DNA of 47,486 bases from Desulfovirgula sp. (GTDB lineage Bacteria; Bacillota; Desulfotomaculia; Desulfotomaculales; Desulfovirgulaceae). The position numbers and the translations under genes were made by a program. The DNA lies in NCBI GenBank assembly GCA_020725525.1, contig DYEX01000081.1:1-47486 (forward strand), written 5' to 3'. The notes beneath the pieces are model-generated. The model saw only the letters and a program-made list of their open reading frames with translations, did not search any database and was not told the origin of the DNA. Below, piece after piece: positions 1 through 9,471 of this stretch (positions within the stretch are counted from its first letter, which is position 1; each line of letters begins with the position of its first letter).

Positions 1-2
1 AA

Positions 3-143
3 GCCGCGCGGGATGTGGCTGCCGGGAGTGAACTGGTGGAAGGAGAGCCCTCTTTCGAGTCCTGGCACGGTGGTGCTTTGTTGCCACCGGCGGGAACAAA
101 ATCAAGCCGCACTGTAACCCCCGGAACTGGAGGAAGGAATTGA
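3..143 (+). CDS. C-terminal fragment of the gene upstream of trmFO
   Basis: This frame is open from the window edge and stops with a TGA that overlaps the trmFO start (TGATG), the usual sign of translational coupling in an operon. The fragment (about 46 residues) is rich in Gly, Pro and Ser and shows no recognisable domain. In related Firmicutes the gene before trmFO is topA (DNA topoisomerase I), so this could be the TopA tail, but I cannot confirm that: no zinc-finger cysteines are visible here. Another frame ends earlier, at a TAA near 115-117, and looks less like protein. Confidence 0.4.
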   Translation, partial: AARDVAAGSELVEGEPSFESWHGGALLPPAGTKSSRTVTPGTGGRN

Positions 144-1486
144 TGACCGAGGCAGTAACGGTTATTGGTGCCGGTCTGGCCGGCGCGGAAGCGGCCTGGC
201 AACTGGCCCGGCGGAAGGTACCGGTAAAACTCTATGAGATGCGTCCGCAAAAATTTACCCCGGCCCACCATACCGGCTTTTTTGCCGAACTGGTCTGCAG
301 CAATTCCTTAAGGGCTGCGGCCCTGGAAAATGCCGTGGGCCTGTTAAAAGAGGAAATGCGCCGGCTGGACTCCCTGATCATGACCTGTGCGGACAGACAC
401 CGGGTGCCGGCCGGGGGTGCCCTGGCCGTTGACCGGGAGGGATTTGCCCGGGCGGTTACGGAGATCCTGGAAAACCACCCTCTGGTGGATGTGTTCCGGG
501 AAGAAGTGACCGCCATTCCTCAAGAAAGGATAGTGGTCCTGGCCACCGGTCCCCTGACCTCGGACCCCATGGCCGGGTCCCTGCGGGAGTTGACCGGCAT
601 GGAATATCTCTATTTTTACGATGCGGTGGCACCCATTGTTACCCGGGAGTCCATTAATTTCGACAGGGTCTTTTGTTCTTCCCGTTACGGCAAGGGAGAA
701 GGGGAATACATCAACTGCCCCATGACCAAAGAGGAGTACGAGCGTTTTCAGGAAGCCCTGGCCACGGCCGAAAGGGCACCCCGTAAAGAGTTTGAAAAGG
801 AGATTAATTTTGAAGGCTGCTTGCCCATTGAGGTGCTGGCCCGGCGGGGAAAGGATGCCATGCGCTACGGGCCTTTAAAGCCGGTAGGTTTAATTGACCC
901 CCGTACGGGCCGCCAGCCCTACGCGGTGGTCCAGCTGCGCCAGGACAACGCCGCCGGGACCCTTTATAACCTGGTGGGGTTTCAAACTCACCTCAAATGG
1001 GATGAACAAAAAAGGGTTTTCCGCATGATCCCGGGGCTGGAAGAGGCGGAATTTGTCCGGTTCGGCGTGATGCACCGCAACACCTATGTCAATTCGCCAA
1101 TCCTGCTTTATCCCACCTTTGAGTGCAAAAAACGGGCCGGGCTTTTCCTGGCCGGGCAGATGACCGGGGTGGAAGGGTATGTGGAGTCGGCTGCTTCCGG
1201 GTTGATGGCCGGTATCAATGCAGCCCGGCTTTACCGGGGCCAGCGGCCCGTGGTTTTTCCTCCAGAGACGGCCCACGGTTCCCTGGCCCATTATATTGCT
1301 TATGCCGACCCGGATCATTTCCAGCCAATGAATATAAACTTCGGCTTATTCCCGCCCCTGGACGAAAACATCAAAGACCGGCGCAGGCGCAACCTGGCCC
1401 TGGCCCACCGGGCGCTGGAAACGCTGGAAAGATGGAAGCAGGAAGTAGACACCCATGACGCTTTTAGCGCCACCAGCAGAGGATAA
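143..1486 (+). CDS. trmFO: Methylenetetrahydrofolate--tRNA-(uracil-54-C5)-methyltransferase TrmFO
   Basis: TrmFO is a cytosolic FAD enzyme that methylates U54 of tRNA to ribothymidine, using methylenetetrahydrofolate and NAD(P)H. The protein (447 aa) begins with a Rossmann FAD-binding [11 protein letters not shown] segment and carries the family's CSNSLRA and HRNTYVNSP segments; the length is normal. An in-frame TTG lies just before the ATG, but the AGGAAGG ribosome site at 131-137 gives good spacing only to the ATG at 143. It heads an operon with xerC, hslV, hslU and codY, a conserved order in Firmicutes. Identification is firm; the reaction is known from the family. Confidence 0.95.
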   Translation: MTEAVTVIGAGLAGAEAAWQLARRKVPVKLYEMRPQKFTPAHHTGFFAELVCSNSLRAAALENAVGLLKEEMRRLDSLIMTCADRHRVPAGGALAVDREGFARAVTEILENHPLVDVFREEVTAIPQERIVVLATGPLTSDPMAGSLRELTGMEYLYFYDAVAPIVTRESINFDRVFCSSRYGKGEGEYINCPMTKEEYERFQEALATAERAPRKEFEKEINFEGCLPIEVLARRGKDAMRYGPLKPVGLIDPRTGRQPYAVVQLRQDNAAGTLYNLVGFQTHLKWDEQKRVFRMIPGLEEAEFVRFGVMHRNTYVNSPILLYPTFECKKRAGLFLAGQMTGVEGYVESAASGLMAGINAARLYRGQRPVVFPPETAHGSLAHYIAYADPDHFQPMNINFGLFPPLDENIKDRRRRNLALAHRALETLERWKQEVDTHDAFSATSRG

Positions 1487-1564
1487 AAATGGCTGCCGTT
1501 TTGCACGAGGCGACCAGGCACCCGGAGAGCACGTGCAAACGGCAGGCAAGTAGGAGTGAACCGT

Positions 1565-2467
1565 TTGTACCCGTACATAGACAGCTTTTTATACTACCTT
1601 CAGTTAGAAAAGAACGCCTCGTCCCATACCCTGGATAACTACCAGCGGGACCTCTTTCAAGGCCTGGATTTCTTCGCCCGCGCTTTGGGGAAGCCCGATC
1701 ACCGCATTTCGCCCCAGGAGATCAACCGCTCCTTGCTGCGGGCTTTCCTGGCTGATCTGCAGTCCCGGGGATTTTCCCGGGCCACCATTGCCCGCAAGCT
1801 GGCCACCTGGCGTTCTTTTTTCCGTTACCTGGCTCGTGAAGAAGTGGTGCCGGCCAGTCCCGCCGGTCATCTTTCTTCTCCGAAAATGGAACGGAAGCTA
1901 CCCCGGTTTCTCTTTGTCGATGAGTGCCGGGCCCTGGTTGAAGCTCCCCCGGACGACACTCCCCTTGGGCGGCGGGACCGGGCCCTGCTGGAAACCCTTT
2001 ATGCCAGCGGCATGCGGGTGGGTGAACTGGTCGCCTTGAACCTGGATGACCTGGATCTGGACCGTGCCTGTATACGGGTGGCCGGTAAGGGGGCCAGGGA
2101 ACGCATGCTGCCCATTGGTTCCTGCGCGGTGCGGGCGCTGGAAAGTTACCTGTCCGCCGGCCGGCCGGCTCTGGCTACAGGCAGTTCCGGGGAAGCTCTC
2201 TTCCTCAATTACCGGGGTGAGCGGATTTCGGTGCGTGGTGTGCGGAAAATAATTGATAAATACGTCAATCAAATATGCCTGGAGCGAAAGGTGAGCCCGC
2301 ACGTTTTGCGCCACTCCTTTGCCACCCATTTGCTGGATAACGGGGCTGATTTGCGGGCGGTGCAGGAGTTGCTGGGACACGTACGCCTGTCCACCACCCA
2401 GATCTATACCCATGTCACCAGAGAAAGGCTGAAGGAAGTCTACCGCCGTGCCCATCCCAGGGCCTGA
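1565..2467 (+). CDS. xerC: Tyrosine site-specific recombinase XerC
   Basis: Tyrosine recombinase that resolves chromosome dimers at dif sites, normally with a partner such as XerD. It has an N-terminal SAM-like DNA-binding domain (about residues 1-95) and a catalytic domain with the first Arg in SGMRVGEL, the HVLRHSFATHLL box (His and Arg), the LLGH histidine and the IYTHV tyrosine nucleophile, so the active site is complete. The start is uncertain: the frame also has a GTG at 1556, but the AGGAG at 1552-1556 overlaps that codon and sits 8 nt before the TTG at 1565, which gives the expected MYPYIDSF start (300 aa). It lies between trmFO and hslV, as in Bacillus and Clostridia. Confidence 0.92.
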   Translation: MYPYIDSFLYYLQLEKNASSHTLDNYQRDLFQGLDFFARALGKPDHRISPQEINRSLLRAFLADLQSRGFSRATIARKLATWRSFFRYLAREEVVPASPAGHLSSPKMERKLPRFLFVDECRALVEAPPDDTPLGRRDRALLETLYASGMRVGELVALNLDDLDLDRACIRVAGKGARERMLPIGSCAVRALESYLSAGRPALATGSSGEALFLNYRGERISVRGVRKIIDKYVNQICLERKVSPHVLRHSFATHLLDNGADLRAVQELLGHVRLSTTQIYTHVTRERLKEVYRRAHPRA

Positions 2468-2534
2468 AGTTGCATTTTAGAGGTCGAAAGTATACAATAG
2501 TATGTTGAATGTATTACCGAAGGGAAGGTTTTTT

Positions 2535-3065
2535 ATGTTCCATTCCACCACCATTGTGGCGGTCCACAAGGATGGCCGGGTGGCCATGGCCGGAGACGGC
2601 CAGGTGACCTTCGGCCAGCATACCATATTAAAACATCAGGCCAGAAAGATCCGCCGCCTGCACAATAACCGGGTGATAGCCGGTTTTGCCGGTTCCGTGG
2701 CCGATGCCTTCACCTTGTTTGAGAAGTTTGAAGGAAAGCTGGAGGCTTACCACGGCCAGCTCCAGCGGGCGGCCGTGGAACTGGCCAAGGAATGGCGCAT
2801 GGATAAGTTCTTGCGCCGCCTGGAAGCTCTTCTGGTGGTCGCCGACCGGCAGCACCTGCTGGTCCTTTCCGGTGGCGGGGAGGTCATTGAGCCCGATGAC
2901 GGGATTGCGGCCATTGGTTCGGGAGGGCCCTATGCCCTGGCCGCCGCCCGGGCCCTGGCCAAGCATACTCATCTTTCCGCCGGGGAAATAGCCCGGGAAG
3001 CCCTCTTGATTGCCGCGGGCATTTGCGTTTACACCAACGACCGCATTACCGTGGAGGAACTGTAA
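2535..3065 (+). CDS. hslV: ATP-dependent protease HslVU (ClpYQ), peptidase subunit HslV
   Basis: Proteasome-beta-like peptidase that forms the proteolytic chamber of HslVU. After processing, the first Thr of the TTIVAV segment becomes the catalytic N-terminal nucleophile; the [11 protein letters not shown] segment follows, as in the family. The ATG at 2535 is preceded by AGGGAAGG (2521-2528) and gives 176 aa, the usual HslV length. An upstream in-frame ATG at 2502 would add 11 residues before the propeptide and has no good ribosome site. The gene is followed 27 nt later by hslU, its obligate ATPase partner. Confidence 0.95.
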   Translation: MFHSTTIVAVHKDGRVAMAGDGQVTFGQHTILKHQARKIRRLHNNRVIAGFAGSVADAFTLFEKFEGKLEAYHGQLQRAAVELAKEWRMDKFLRRLEALLVVADRQHLLVLSGGGEVIEPDDGIAAIGSGGPYALAAARALAKHTHLSAGEIAREALLIAAGICVYTNDRITVEEL

Positions 3066-3092
3066 TTTCCAAAATTAAGGAGAGGAAGCAGG

Positions 3093-4505
3093 ATGGAAAA
3101 TCTTACTCCACGCCAGATCGTGGCCGAGCTGGATAAATATGTTATCGGACAAAAAGAGGCCAAGAGGGCCGTGGCCATCGCCCTGCGCAATCGCTACCGC
3201 CGCAGCCGCCTGCCCGAGGAGCTGCGGGATGAGGTGGTGCCCAAGAACATCCTCATGATCGGTCCCACCGGGGTGGGAAAAACGGAAATTGCCCGCCGCC
3301 TGGCCAGACTGGTGAAGGCCCCTTTTATTAAAGTGGAGGCCACCAAATTTACGGAAGTTGGTTATGTGGGCCGCGATGTGGAGAGCATGGTGCGGGACCT
3401 GGTCGAAACTTCCATCCGCATGGTGCGCCAGGAAAAAATGGAGAAGGTGATGGATAAGGCGCAGAAGATGGCCGAAGAACGCATCATCGAGTTGCTTGCC
3501 CCCATACCCCGGCAGGAGACGGTGCCCCGCAATCCCCTGGAGGCCATTTTCGGAACTGCCTTCGGCAACGTATCCCGGCAAAGCGGGGAGACTGATTCGT
3601 TGCAGGAAAGCCGTATCCGGCGGGTGCAGTTTGAACGGGAGACTCTGCGGCAAAAGCTGGCCCGGGGAGAACTGGAAAACGAATACCTGGAAATAGAAGT
3701 GGAGGATACCACCGTACCTACCCTGGAGGTGTTTACCGGCTCCGGGGTGGAAGAATTGGGCATCAATATCCAGGACGTGCTGGGGGGCATTTTCCCCAAA
3801 AAGAAGCGTAAACGCAAGGTAACGGTAGCCGAAGCCCGGAAGATTCTCACCCAGCAGGAAGCGCAGAAGCTGATTGATATGGACGAAGTGACCACCGATG
3901 CCGTGCGCCGGGCGGAAGAGCACGGGATTATCTTTCTTGACGAGATCGACAAGATTGCCGGCCGGGAAGGGGGGGCCGGGCCCGATGTATCCCGGGGCGG
4001 GGTGCAGCGGGACATCCTGCCCATCGTGGAAGGTTCCACCGTAATGACCAAATACGGGCCGGTAAAAACCGACCACATCCTGTTCATTGCCGCCGGTGCC
4101 TTTCATATGGCCAAACCCTCGGATCTCATTCCGGAGTTGCAGGGCCGCTTCCCCATCCGGGTTGAGTTGTCCAGCCTTTCAGAGGAGGATTTTCTACAGA
4201 TTCTTACCGAACCTGAAAATGCTTTAACCAAACAATATACGGCCCTCCTGGCTACCGAGGGTGTCACCGTGAAATTTTCACAAGATTCTCTTGTCGAAAT
4301 CGCAAAAATCGCTTATACTGTTAATGAGCAAACCGAAAACATAGGTGCCCGGCGGTTGCATACCATTATGGAAAAGCTGCTGGAGGATCTGTCCTTTAAC
4401 GCACCGGAACTGCAGGGACAAACCATCACGATCGACCGGGATTATGTCCAGCAAAAACTAGGCGACATAGTAAAAAACGAAGACCTGAGTCGCTACATCT
4501 TATAG
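3093..4505 (+). CDS. hslU: ATP-dependent protease HslVU, ATPase/unfoldase subunit HslU
   Basis: AAA+ unfoldase that feeds substrates to HslV. It has an N-terminal segment [16 protein letters not shown], Walker [12 protein letters not shown] (about residue 55), an inserted I-domain (about residues 110-240) and Walker [11 protein letters not shown] (about residue 275). It ends in EDLSRYIL, the type of C-terminal tail that inserts into HslV to activate it. At 470 aa it is normal size. AAGGAGAGGAAG precedes the ATG. It is cotranscribed with hslV upstream and codY 15 nt downstream. Confidence 0.96.
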   Translation: MENLTPRQIVAELDKYVIGQKEAKRAVAIALRNRYRRSRLPEELRDEVVPKNILMIGPTGVGKTEIARRLARLVKAPFIKVEATKFTEVGYVGRDVESMVRDLVETSIRMVRQEKMEKVMDKAQKMAEERIIELLAPIPRQETVPRNPLEAIFGTAFGNVSRQSGETDSLQESRIRRVQFERETLRQKLARGELENEYLEIEVEDTTVPTLEVFTGSGVEELGINIQDVLGGIFPKKKRKRKVTVAEARKILTQQEAQKLIDMDEVTTDAVRRAEEHGIIFLDEIDKIAGREGGAGPDVSRGGVQRDILPIVEGSTVMTKYGPVKTDHILFIAAGAFHMAKPSDLIPELQGRFPIRVELSSLSEEDFLQILTEPENALTKQYTALLATEGVTVKFSQDSLVEIAKIAYTVNEQTENIGARRLHTIMEKLLEDLSFNAPELQGQTITIDRDYVQQKLGDIVKNEDLSRYIL

Positions 4506-4520
4506 GAAAGGAGTGCAGGC

Positions 4521-5306
4521 ATGCGCAATCTTTTGGAAAAAACCCGTGCGTTGAACAAGCTCCTGCAAAAGTCCGCCGGTTATCCGGTAGATTATAAAGA
4601 AATGGCAGCTACCTTAAGTGAGAATATCGGCTGCAGTGTTTACATTATCGACCGACGGGGTAAGGCCCTTGGTTATGCCTTTATGAAAGGTTTCAGCTGC
4701 GAGATCATGCGGGATATGGTGGAGTCCCCCGAGGGTTTCCCCGAGGAATATAACGAATATTTGCTGCGCATTAACGAAACGCAGGCCAACTTTTGCCAGA
4801 CTGTGAATGCATGTGTGTTCAATCACAACCAGCGCTGCAAGTTCAACAATAAGGTGACCACCGTGGTTCCCATCGTGGGAGCCGGTTCCCGCCTGGGAAC
4901 CCTTATCCTGGCGCGGTTTGGCAGCAACTTCACCGACGAGGACTTAATCCTGGCCGAGTACGGGGCCACCGTAGTGGGGATGGAAATTTTAAGGGCCCGG
5001 GCCGAGCGCATGGAAGAAGAGGCCCGCAAGCGGGCGGCGGTGCAGATCGCCCTGGGTACTCTGTCCTATTCCGAACTGGATGCCGTGCAGCATATTTTCG
5101 CGGAGCTGGATGGGGACGAGGGCCTGCTGGTGGCCAGTAAAATTGCCGACCGGGTAGGCATCACCAGATCGGTAATTGTCAACGCCCTGCGCAAGTTTGA
5201 AAGTGCCGGGGTGATTGAATCCAAGTCCCTGGGTATGAAGGGCACCTACATCCGGGTGTTAAACGACAGGCTGCTGGAGGAACTGGAAAGACTCAAGCAG
5301 CATTAA
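4521..5306 (+). CDS. codY: GTP-sensing global transcriptional repressor CodY
   Basis: CodY represses amino-acid biosynthesis and stationary-phase genes when GTP and branched-chain amino acids are plentiful. The 261-aa protein has an N-terminal GAF ligand domain (about residues 1-155) and a C-terminal winged helix (about residues 185-255), whose [19 protein letters not shown] recognition region is the classic CodY helix-turn-helix. AAAGGAG precedes the ATG. It is the last gene of the trmFO-xerC-hslVU operon and is followed by an intrinsic terminator. The order xerC-hslV-hslU-codY is the same as in Bacillus. Confidence 0.96.
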   Translation: MRNLLEKTRALNKLLQKSAGYPVDYKEMAATLSENIGCSVYIIDRRGKALGYAFMKGFSCEIMRDMVESPEGFPEEYNEYLLRINETQANFCQTVNACVFNHNQRCKFNNKVTTVVPIVGAGSRLGTLILARFGSNFTDEDLILAEYGATVVGMEILRARAERMEEEARKRAAVQIALGTLSYSELDAVQHIFAELDGDEGLLVASKIADRVGITRSVIVNALRKFESAGVIESKSLGMKGTYIRVLNDRLLEELERLKQH

Positions 5307-5330
5307 AAAAATGAATGGTTAGGGAATGAA

Positions 5331-5362
5331 AACCACAGCTTTTTTCGGCTGTGGTTTTTTCC
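5331..5362 (+). terminator. Intrinsic terminator after codY (probably bidirectional)
   Basis: The stem AACCACAGC (5331-5339) pairs with GCTGTGGTT (5348-5356), with T-runs inside the loop and after the stem. It lies between the convergent codY and the minus-strand Crp-family gene. The A-rich left side (AAAA) allows function on the other strand as well. Confidence 0.85.
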
Positions 5363-5369
5363 TGGTCAA

Positions 5370-6053
5370 TTAGAGCCAGGTTTTTAAACGTTCCTTAAAC
5401 ACCACAATGCCCTGGCGGGTTACGGCAACGGCCTTATCCCGGCGTAATTCACCAAGGATGCGGTTGGCCGTCTCCCGGGAGGTGCCCACCAGGTTGGCCA
5501 GTTCCTGGTTGGTCAGGGGCATGGTGATACGGATACCCTTTTCTTCCGGTTTACCGTGTTCCCGGGCCAGCTCCAGGAGTACACCGGCCAGGCGGCGGGT
5601 GGTATCTTTTAAGGCCAGCTCCATTATCTGTCGCTGGGATACCCTTAAGCGCCTGGCCATAATCTTCAACAGAGCCAGGGCAATGGAAGGATTTTTCAGG
5701 ATCAACGCGTCCATATCCCGGTTGCGGATCAACCCTACGCGGGCGTCTTCCACTACTTCGGCGCAGGCCGGGTATTCCCCGCCGTCAAAAAGGACTACTT
5801 CAGCGAAAACCTCCCCCGGGTTGATGTAGTGCAGAATGTGCTCCCGTCCCTCTTCGTCCTGCTTGTAGATTTTTACCCGTCCGGATTTCAAAAGATAGAC
5901 TGCTTCACCGGGTTCCCCTTCCATGAAAATGATGTGTCCTTTGCGGTATTTTCGGTCCAGGATTAACCGGGCAATTTCCCCCAGCTGTTCGTCGGAAAGA
6001 CCGGCAAAAAGGGGAATATGTCTTAACTGCTCCAGATCTTCCGGCAAAATCAA
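5370..6053 (-). CDS. Crp/Fnr-family transcriptional regulator
   Basis: 227-aa regulator with an N-terminal cyclic-nucleotide-binding fold (about residues 10-125, ending in the long dimer helix) and a C-terminal winged helix (about residues 150-220) with the recognition segment LTNQELANLVGTSRETANR, typical of the family. No Fnr-type N-terminal cysteine cluster is present, so it is unlikely to be an Fe-S oxygen sensor; the effector is unknown. The start is TTG at 6051-6053, preceded by AAGGGGTGA. It follows the GH15 gene by 29 nt on the same strand and is likely cotranscribed with it. Its targets cannot be read from the sequence. Confidence 0.88.
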   Translation of the reverse strand: MILPEDLEQLRHIPLFAGLSDEQLGEIARLILDRKYRKGHIIFMEGEPGEAVYLLKSGRVKIYKQDEEGREHILHYINPGEVFAEVVLFDGGEYPACAEVVEDARVGLIRNRDMDALILKNPSIALALLKIMARRLRVSQRQIMELALKDTTRRLAGVLLELAREHGKPEEKGIRITMPLTNQELANLVGTSRETANRILGELRRDKAVAVTRQGIVVFKERLKTWL

Positions 6054-6082
6054 TCACCCCTTAAATAAAGAGACCACCAAAA

Positions 6083-8068
6083 CTACTCTTTTGATGCCAG
6101 CGAGAGTTTTCCCCGCAGGGCAAGATCCAGGAGGATAAACATGGCGTGGGACCAGCCCAACGGTAATACCCAGGCCGGACCGCCCCGTTCTCTGTCCACC
6201 TGCTCGGGCAGGAGGCCGGTGGTGCTGGTGTTATCCAGTGCCCAGCGGTAAAGGGTGCGGGCGGCATCCTGCTCGCCCCGCAGGGCGTGGACGATTCCCA
6301 GCCAGAGAGTGGTCAGTATCCAGGGGTTTCCTCCCCTGTATCCGTCTCCTTCATAGCGGTGGATACCGCCCACCCGGGTGTTGCCCAGGGCCTGTTCAAT
6401 GGCTTTAATGGTGGAGTCCATTAAGGGATCGTCGGGAGCGAGTACCTGAAAGGGGAACACCAGGCCCAAAAGGGAGGAGTCAATGCGGGTGTCCTTTTCC
6501 ACCCAGTAAATCTCATACAACCCCGTGGGTTCCCTGTCCTTCCAGGCCTGTTCGCCCCGGTCCAGGGCACACTGGTAATCGTGGCAGCCAACCCGGCGGT
6601 TGATCCCCCGCATGAAGCACTGCCGGTCGGGATTCCACAGGTGTTTGAAAATGGATTTGCGTACATTTTCTGCCGCCCGGGCCCACTTTTCTGCCTTTTC
6701 CGTTGCACCCATACTTTCGGCCAGAGCAGCGGCTCCTTTCAGTCCCCCATGGATTGCCGCGGCTGCATAGGTACTCTGAACAAAGTTATCTTCCCACAGA
6801 TCCAGTCCCGGTTCGGGCAGCCCGTTGCTGGAGGAAAGGTGGCCCAGCAGGTAAGCAGCGCCCAAAGCCGTGGACGGCCAGATTTCCAGCAGAAATTCTC
6901 TGTCCCGGGTCAGACTGAAGTGGTGGTGGTACCCCCACAGAACCGCTCCTACCTGGTCGATTTGTTTTCCCCAGGTGGGGGCCCAAAAACCACTGGTAAA
7001 GTAGCGCTGCTGCCAGCTTCCATCGGAATTTTGCACCCGGGCGGCGAAACGGTAAAATTCCCGGGCCTCCCGGTGATAGCCGGCCTCATCAAGGGCCAGG
7101 GCGGTATACATACCGTCCCGGGGCCAGCAATAGCCGTATCCGCCGCAGCCGGTATAAAAGGGGTCGAATTCGGGGGCTGCAATGCTGCCGCCCGTTTCCC
7201 GGTTGGTCAGAAGTTTTAAAACCATCAGCGAGCGCCGGAAGGCGCCGTGTTCTTCCGTCAGGTTTGCCCGCGGGGGAATCTGCCCCAACCAGCTTTCCCA
7301 GAAGTTGACGGTGAGTTCCCGCCACTGCTGTCCTGATTTGGCGCCAGCCCTGGAGAGCAGCTCAAGCACGGCAGATTCGCTGGAACCGGCAGCCAGGTAA
7401 AGGGTGAATTCGCGGTTTTCGCCGGGCAGCAGTTCACCGATTTCCCAGGCCACGGCTCCGGCACCGGCCCGCAGGGTAGAAGAACCGCCGTAAAACTCGC
7501 CCCGGCCTGCTGCCGCCAGGGGGTCACCGGGGGTGTCCCGGCGGCCGGTATGATACCCCACCAGCGGGTAGCCCGGGGCCCTTAAAGCCAGGAAAATGTC
7601 CCGGCGGAATTGGATCAGGGTCTGGTTGGTTAACTCGAGGTACATGGTATCATAAAGAGCTGATTCGTCAATGAGAAAGGTGCAGTAGACCACTATGTTC
7701 AGGGTACGTGCCCGATCAGACAGGTTGGTCACCCGGTACTGGCGGACGAGTACATCGTCGTCAGGTAGAATAAAATCGGCCTGTTCGACCGAAAGGGCCA
7801 CGTCGTCCCGGCGTCTTTGAGTAAGTACCACGGCGGTTTCGTTCAGGTAATGCTGTTCTCCATACCAGGGGGATTCATGTAACCACCAGACCCCTTCCGG
7901 GGCCGGGCCGGTTTCCCGGATGCCCACAAAAAACTGGCCCAGATGCTGTGCCTGGTCAATGTGCGGCCAGAACAGGCGGTAAAGTTCTCCGGTGTTCTTA
8001 ATAGTGGCCAGCATGCGGCCGTTGCCGGTGACGGCGTTGGGGAGGAGGGGTAGCAGCTTGCGACGCAT
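6083..8068 (-). CDS. Glycoside hydrolase family 15 protein (glucoamylase/trehalase-like)
   Basis: 661-aa enzyme with an N-terminal beta-sandwich domain (about residues 1-260) and a C-terminal (alpha/alpha)6 barrel with GH15 signatures: YCWPRDGMYTALALDEAG (about 313-330), GLDLWED with the probable catalytic acid Glu426, GNPWILTTLWLG (about 580-591) and PEQVD with the probable catalytic base Glu622. Family members hydrolyse terminal alpha-glucosidic bonds (starch or glycogen ends, dextran, or trehalose). No signal peptide is seen, so it probably acts in the cytosol, for example on glycogen or trehalose. GGAGG lies 7 nt before the ATG. It is first of a likely two-gene unit with the Crp-family regulator. 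The exact substrate is unresolved. Confidence 0.9.
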   Translation of the reverse strand: MRRKLLPLLPNAVTGNGRMLATIKNTGELYRLFWPHIDQAQHLGQFFVGIRETGPAPEGVWWLHESPWYGEQHYLNETAVVLTQRRRDDVALSVEQADFILPDDDVLVRQYRVTNLSDRARTLNIVVYCTFLIDESALYDTMYLELTNQTLIQFRRDIFLALRAPGYPLVGYHTGRRDTPGDPLAAAGRGEFYGGSSTLRAGAGAVAWEIGELLPGENREFTLYLAAGSSESAVLELLSRAGAKSGQQWRELTVNFWESWLGQIPPRANLTEEHGAFRRSLMVLKLLTNRETGGSIAAPEFDPFYTGCGGYGYCWPRDGMYTALALDEAGYHREAREFYRFAARVQNSDGSWQQRYFTSGFWAPTWGKQIDQVGAVLWGYHHHFSLTRDREFLLEIWPSTALGAAYLLGHLSSSNGLPEPGLDLWEDNFVQSTYAAAAIHGGLKGAAALAESMGATEKAEKWARAAENVRKSIFKHLWNPDRQCFMRGINRRVGCHDYQCALDRGEQAWKDREPTGLYEIYWVEKDTRIDSSLLGLVFPFQVLAPDDPLMDSTIKAIEQALGNTRVGGIHRYEGDGYRGGNPWILTTLWLGIVHALRGEQDAARTLYRWALDNTSTTGLLPEQVDRERGGPAWVLPLGWSHAMFILLDLALRGKLSLASKE

Positions 8069-8161
8069 GGAATAACCTCCGCAAAATGTTTTTATCCTTT
8101 GGAGTTAACTTAAGACCCGGTAGTTATAGTTTACCGTGCTGCCCCCTGCCTGGCAACGAAA

Positions 8162-8184
8162 AATCCCGGTATTTCAGCCGGGTA
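8162..8184 (-). terminator. Intrinsic terminator after the Fe-S protein gene
   Basis: Read on the minus strand, CCCGG and CCGGG form a 5-bp GC stem with a short loop, followed by ATTTTTC. It lies about 35 nt beyond the stop of the minus-strand iron-sulfur protein gene and before the GH15 gene, so it separates the two units. Confidence 0.6.
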
Positions 8185-8220
8185 TTGTAGAAGTCAGATT
8201 TTACGCCCGGGATGCCTCCC

Positions 8221-8958
8221 TTACTCTCTAATGCAGCAGGCGGTGATTGGTTCTTCCCCGGGGAGTACCCTTTCCGCCAGGGCGCCGGTGGGGCAAACCA
8301 TTACACACTGGCCGCAGCTGATGCAATCTACCTCGCCCAGATCCCTGCCGAAGGGCGGGCCGATGACCAGGTCAAAACCCCGGTTGCGCGGGCCCAGGAC
8401 GCCAACCCCCTGTATCTCCCGGCAGACCGTCTCGCAGCGGCGGCATCTGATGCACTTGTTATAGTCCCTGATGATAAAGGGATTTTTATTGGCCACGGGA
8501 TAACGTCGCCGTTCTCCGGTAGCCCTTACCCTGCGGATACCCATTTCACCGGCCAGGCGCTGCAGCTCGCAGGTGAGATTGCGTACACAGGCAGGGCATT
8601 CCCCCTTGTGTTCCGTGAGCAACAGCTCGACCACCCTTTTCCGGGCACGCCTGGCCCGGGGGCTGTGGGTGTAGACCTTAATGCCTTCGGTAGCGGGGTA
8701 AACGCAGGACGCCTGCAGTGCCCTTCTGCCGTTTGCTTCCACTTCCACCAGGCAGACCCGGCAGATGCCGGCTTCATGGATGCCCGGCAAATAGCAAAGG
8801 CTGGGGATATCAATACCCTGAGAGCGGCAGATTTCCAATAAATTCATGCCTTGAGGTGCTTCCACCAGCCGGTCGTTGATCCACAACTTAACCTTTTTTC
8901 CCTCCGGCTGAGGTACGGGTTCGCATTGACTGGCAGGTATTGGGGCGGCAGTTTCCAC
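8221..8958 (-). CDS. NuoG/HydA-like iron-sulfur protein without a catalytic domain
   Basis: 245-aa protein with the cofactor layout of NuoG and of the N-terminus of [FeFe]-hydrogenases. It has a [2Fe-2S] plant-type domain (SLCYL, GICRVC and ASCVYP cysteines, about residues 50-90), a His-Cys3 [4Fe-4S] site (HKGECPACVRNLTC, about 115-130) and two ferredoxin clusters (CIRCRRCETVC and CISCGQCVMVCP, about 170-230). It stops just where a hydrogenase H-cluster domain would begin, so it should be a pure electron-transfer subunit. GTG start at 8956-8958 with AGGAGGGA 8 nt upstream. No NuoE/F-like partner is next to it. It could serve a hydrogenase, formate dehydrogenase or NADH-linked complex encoded elsewhere. 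Confidence 0.85.
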   Translation of the reverse strand: METAAPIPASQCEPVPQPEGKKVKLWINDRLVEAPQGMNLLEICRSQGIDIPSLCYLPGIHEAGICRVCLVEVEANGRRALQASCVYPATEGIKVYTHSPRARRARKRVVELLLTEHKGECPACVRNLTCELQRLAGEMGIRRVRATGERRRYPVANKNPFIIRDYNKCIRCRRCETVCREIQGVGVLGPRNRGFDLVIGPPFGRDLGEVDCISCGQCVMVCPTGALAERVLPGEEPITACCIRE

Positions 8959-9225
8959 TCCTGGCTCCCTCCTTTATGGAAACTTCCAGCCTGGGGGCAG
9001 GTGTTCAGTTAACCCGCTTAAGGCGCGGGCGTTCGCTCAGGATAACGCCGTACCTTTGCTGCAGGAGCGTTTTCACTGAACATTTACCTTTAGTGTTTAT
9101 CCGGGGTTGTTTTTTAATGCGTTTGCAAAACGGAGATGATTTCCCCATTCCCGGGGAAGCTGGGAATAATCGCACGGGTGCGCTGTCCTTTTCCCGGAAA
9201 AAGGCATAACCGGCCTGATTACTCC
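8959..9225. other. Intergenic region with no supported gene
   Basis: The space between the minus-strand Fe-S protein gene and the promoter at 9226. A frame of about 89 codons crosses it but has no ribosome site and overlaps the start of the Fe-S gene; I do not accept it. It presumably carries the Fe-S gene promoter on the minus strand, which I could not locate with confidence. Confidence 0.5.
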
Positions 9226-9254
9226 TTGCCTGTAAGGGAATTTAGTGGTATACT
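9226..9254 (+). promoter_or_regulatory. Predicted housekeeping (sigma-A) promoter
   Basis: TTGCCT (9226-9231) and TATACT (9249-9254) are separated by exactly 17 nt. The -10 box matches consensus at five of six positions and the -35 at four. Transcription would start near 9261, about 20 nt before the small ORF at 9282. Confidence 0.7.
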
Positions 9255-9281
9255 GAACCTGGGTAAGGAGGTTTTTTGTAC

Positions 9282-9383
9282 ATGTTGCTGGCGAGCACTT
9301 TCAACGGCATGACTACCATGACCGGGTCGGGCATGCAAATGCGCGGCCTCTTTGCCGTTGTCTTTTTCTCGCCTGCAACCTGA
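9282..9383 (+). CDS. 33-aa Met-rich leader-like small ORF
   Basis: This short frame follows a good promoter and AAGGAGG (9264-9270). The peptide begins MLLASTFNGMTTMTGSGMQM and ends in a hydrophobic stretch (FAVVFFSPAT). Five of the first 20 residues are Met, with several Thr. It is followed 37 nt later by a strong terminator and then another small ORF. It may be a regulatory leader peptide, a small membrane peptide, or simply the 5' part of a small RNA. No family is recognised. Support comes only from the expression signals. Confidence 0.5.
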   Translation: MLLASTFNGMTTMTGSGMQMRGLFAVVFFSPAT

Positions 9384-9419
9384 TGGTGTGTCCGAACTTT
9401 AGTTTACTCGACAGGACAA

Positions 9420-9452
9420 GGCCACCCGGTTGGGGTGGCCTGAAATTTTTTA
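9420..9452 (+). terminator. Intrinsic terminator or attenuator between two small ORFs
   Basis: GGCCACCC (9420-9427) pairs with GGGTGGCC (9433-9440), followed by TGAAATTTTTT. It stands between the 33-aa ORF and the 40-aa ORF, so it either ends a short transcript or attenuates the downstream gene. Confidence 0.85.
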
Positions 9453-9471
9453 TCCGGGAGGAGGTGCGGGT

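Noticed and set aside
3075-4106. Minus-strand frame of 343 codons opposite hslU
   Set aside because: hslU is unambiguous on the other strand; the frame is a codon-bias shadow.
8940-9209. 89-codon plus frame overlapping the Fe-S gene start
   Set aside because: No ribosome site or conserved-looking protein; lies in the divergent promoter region.
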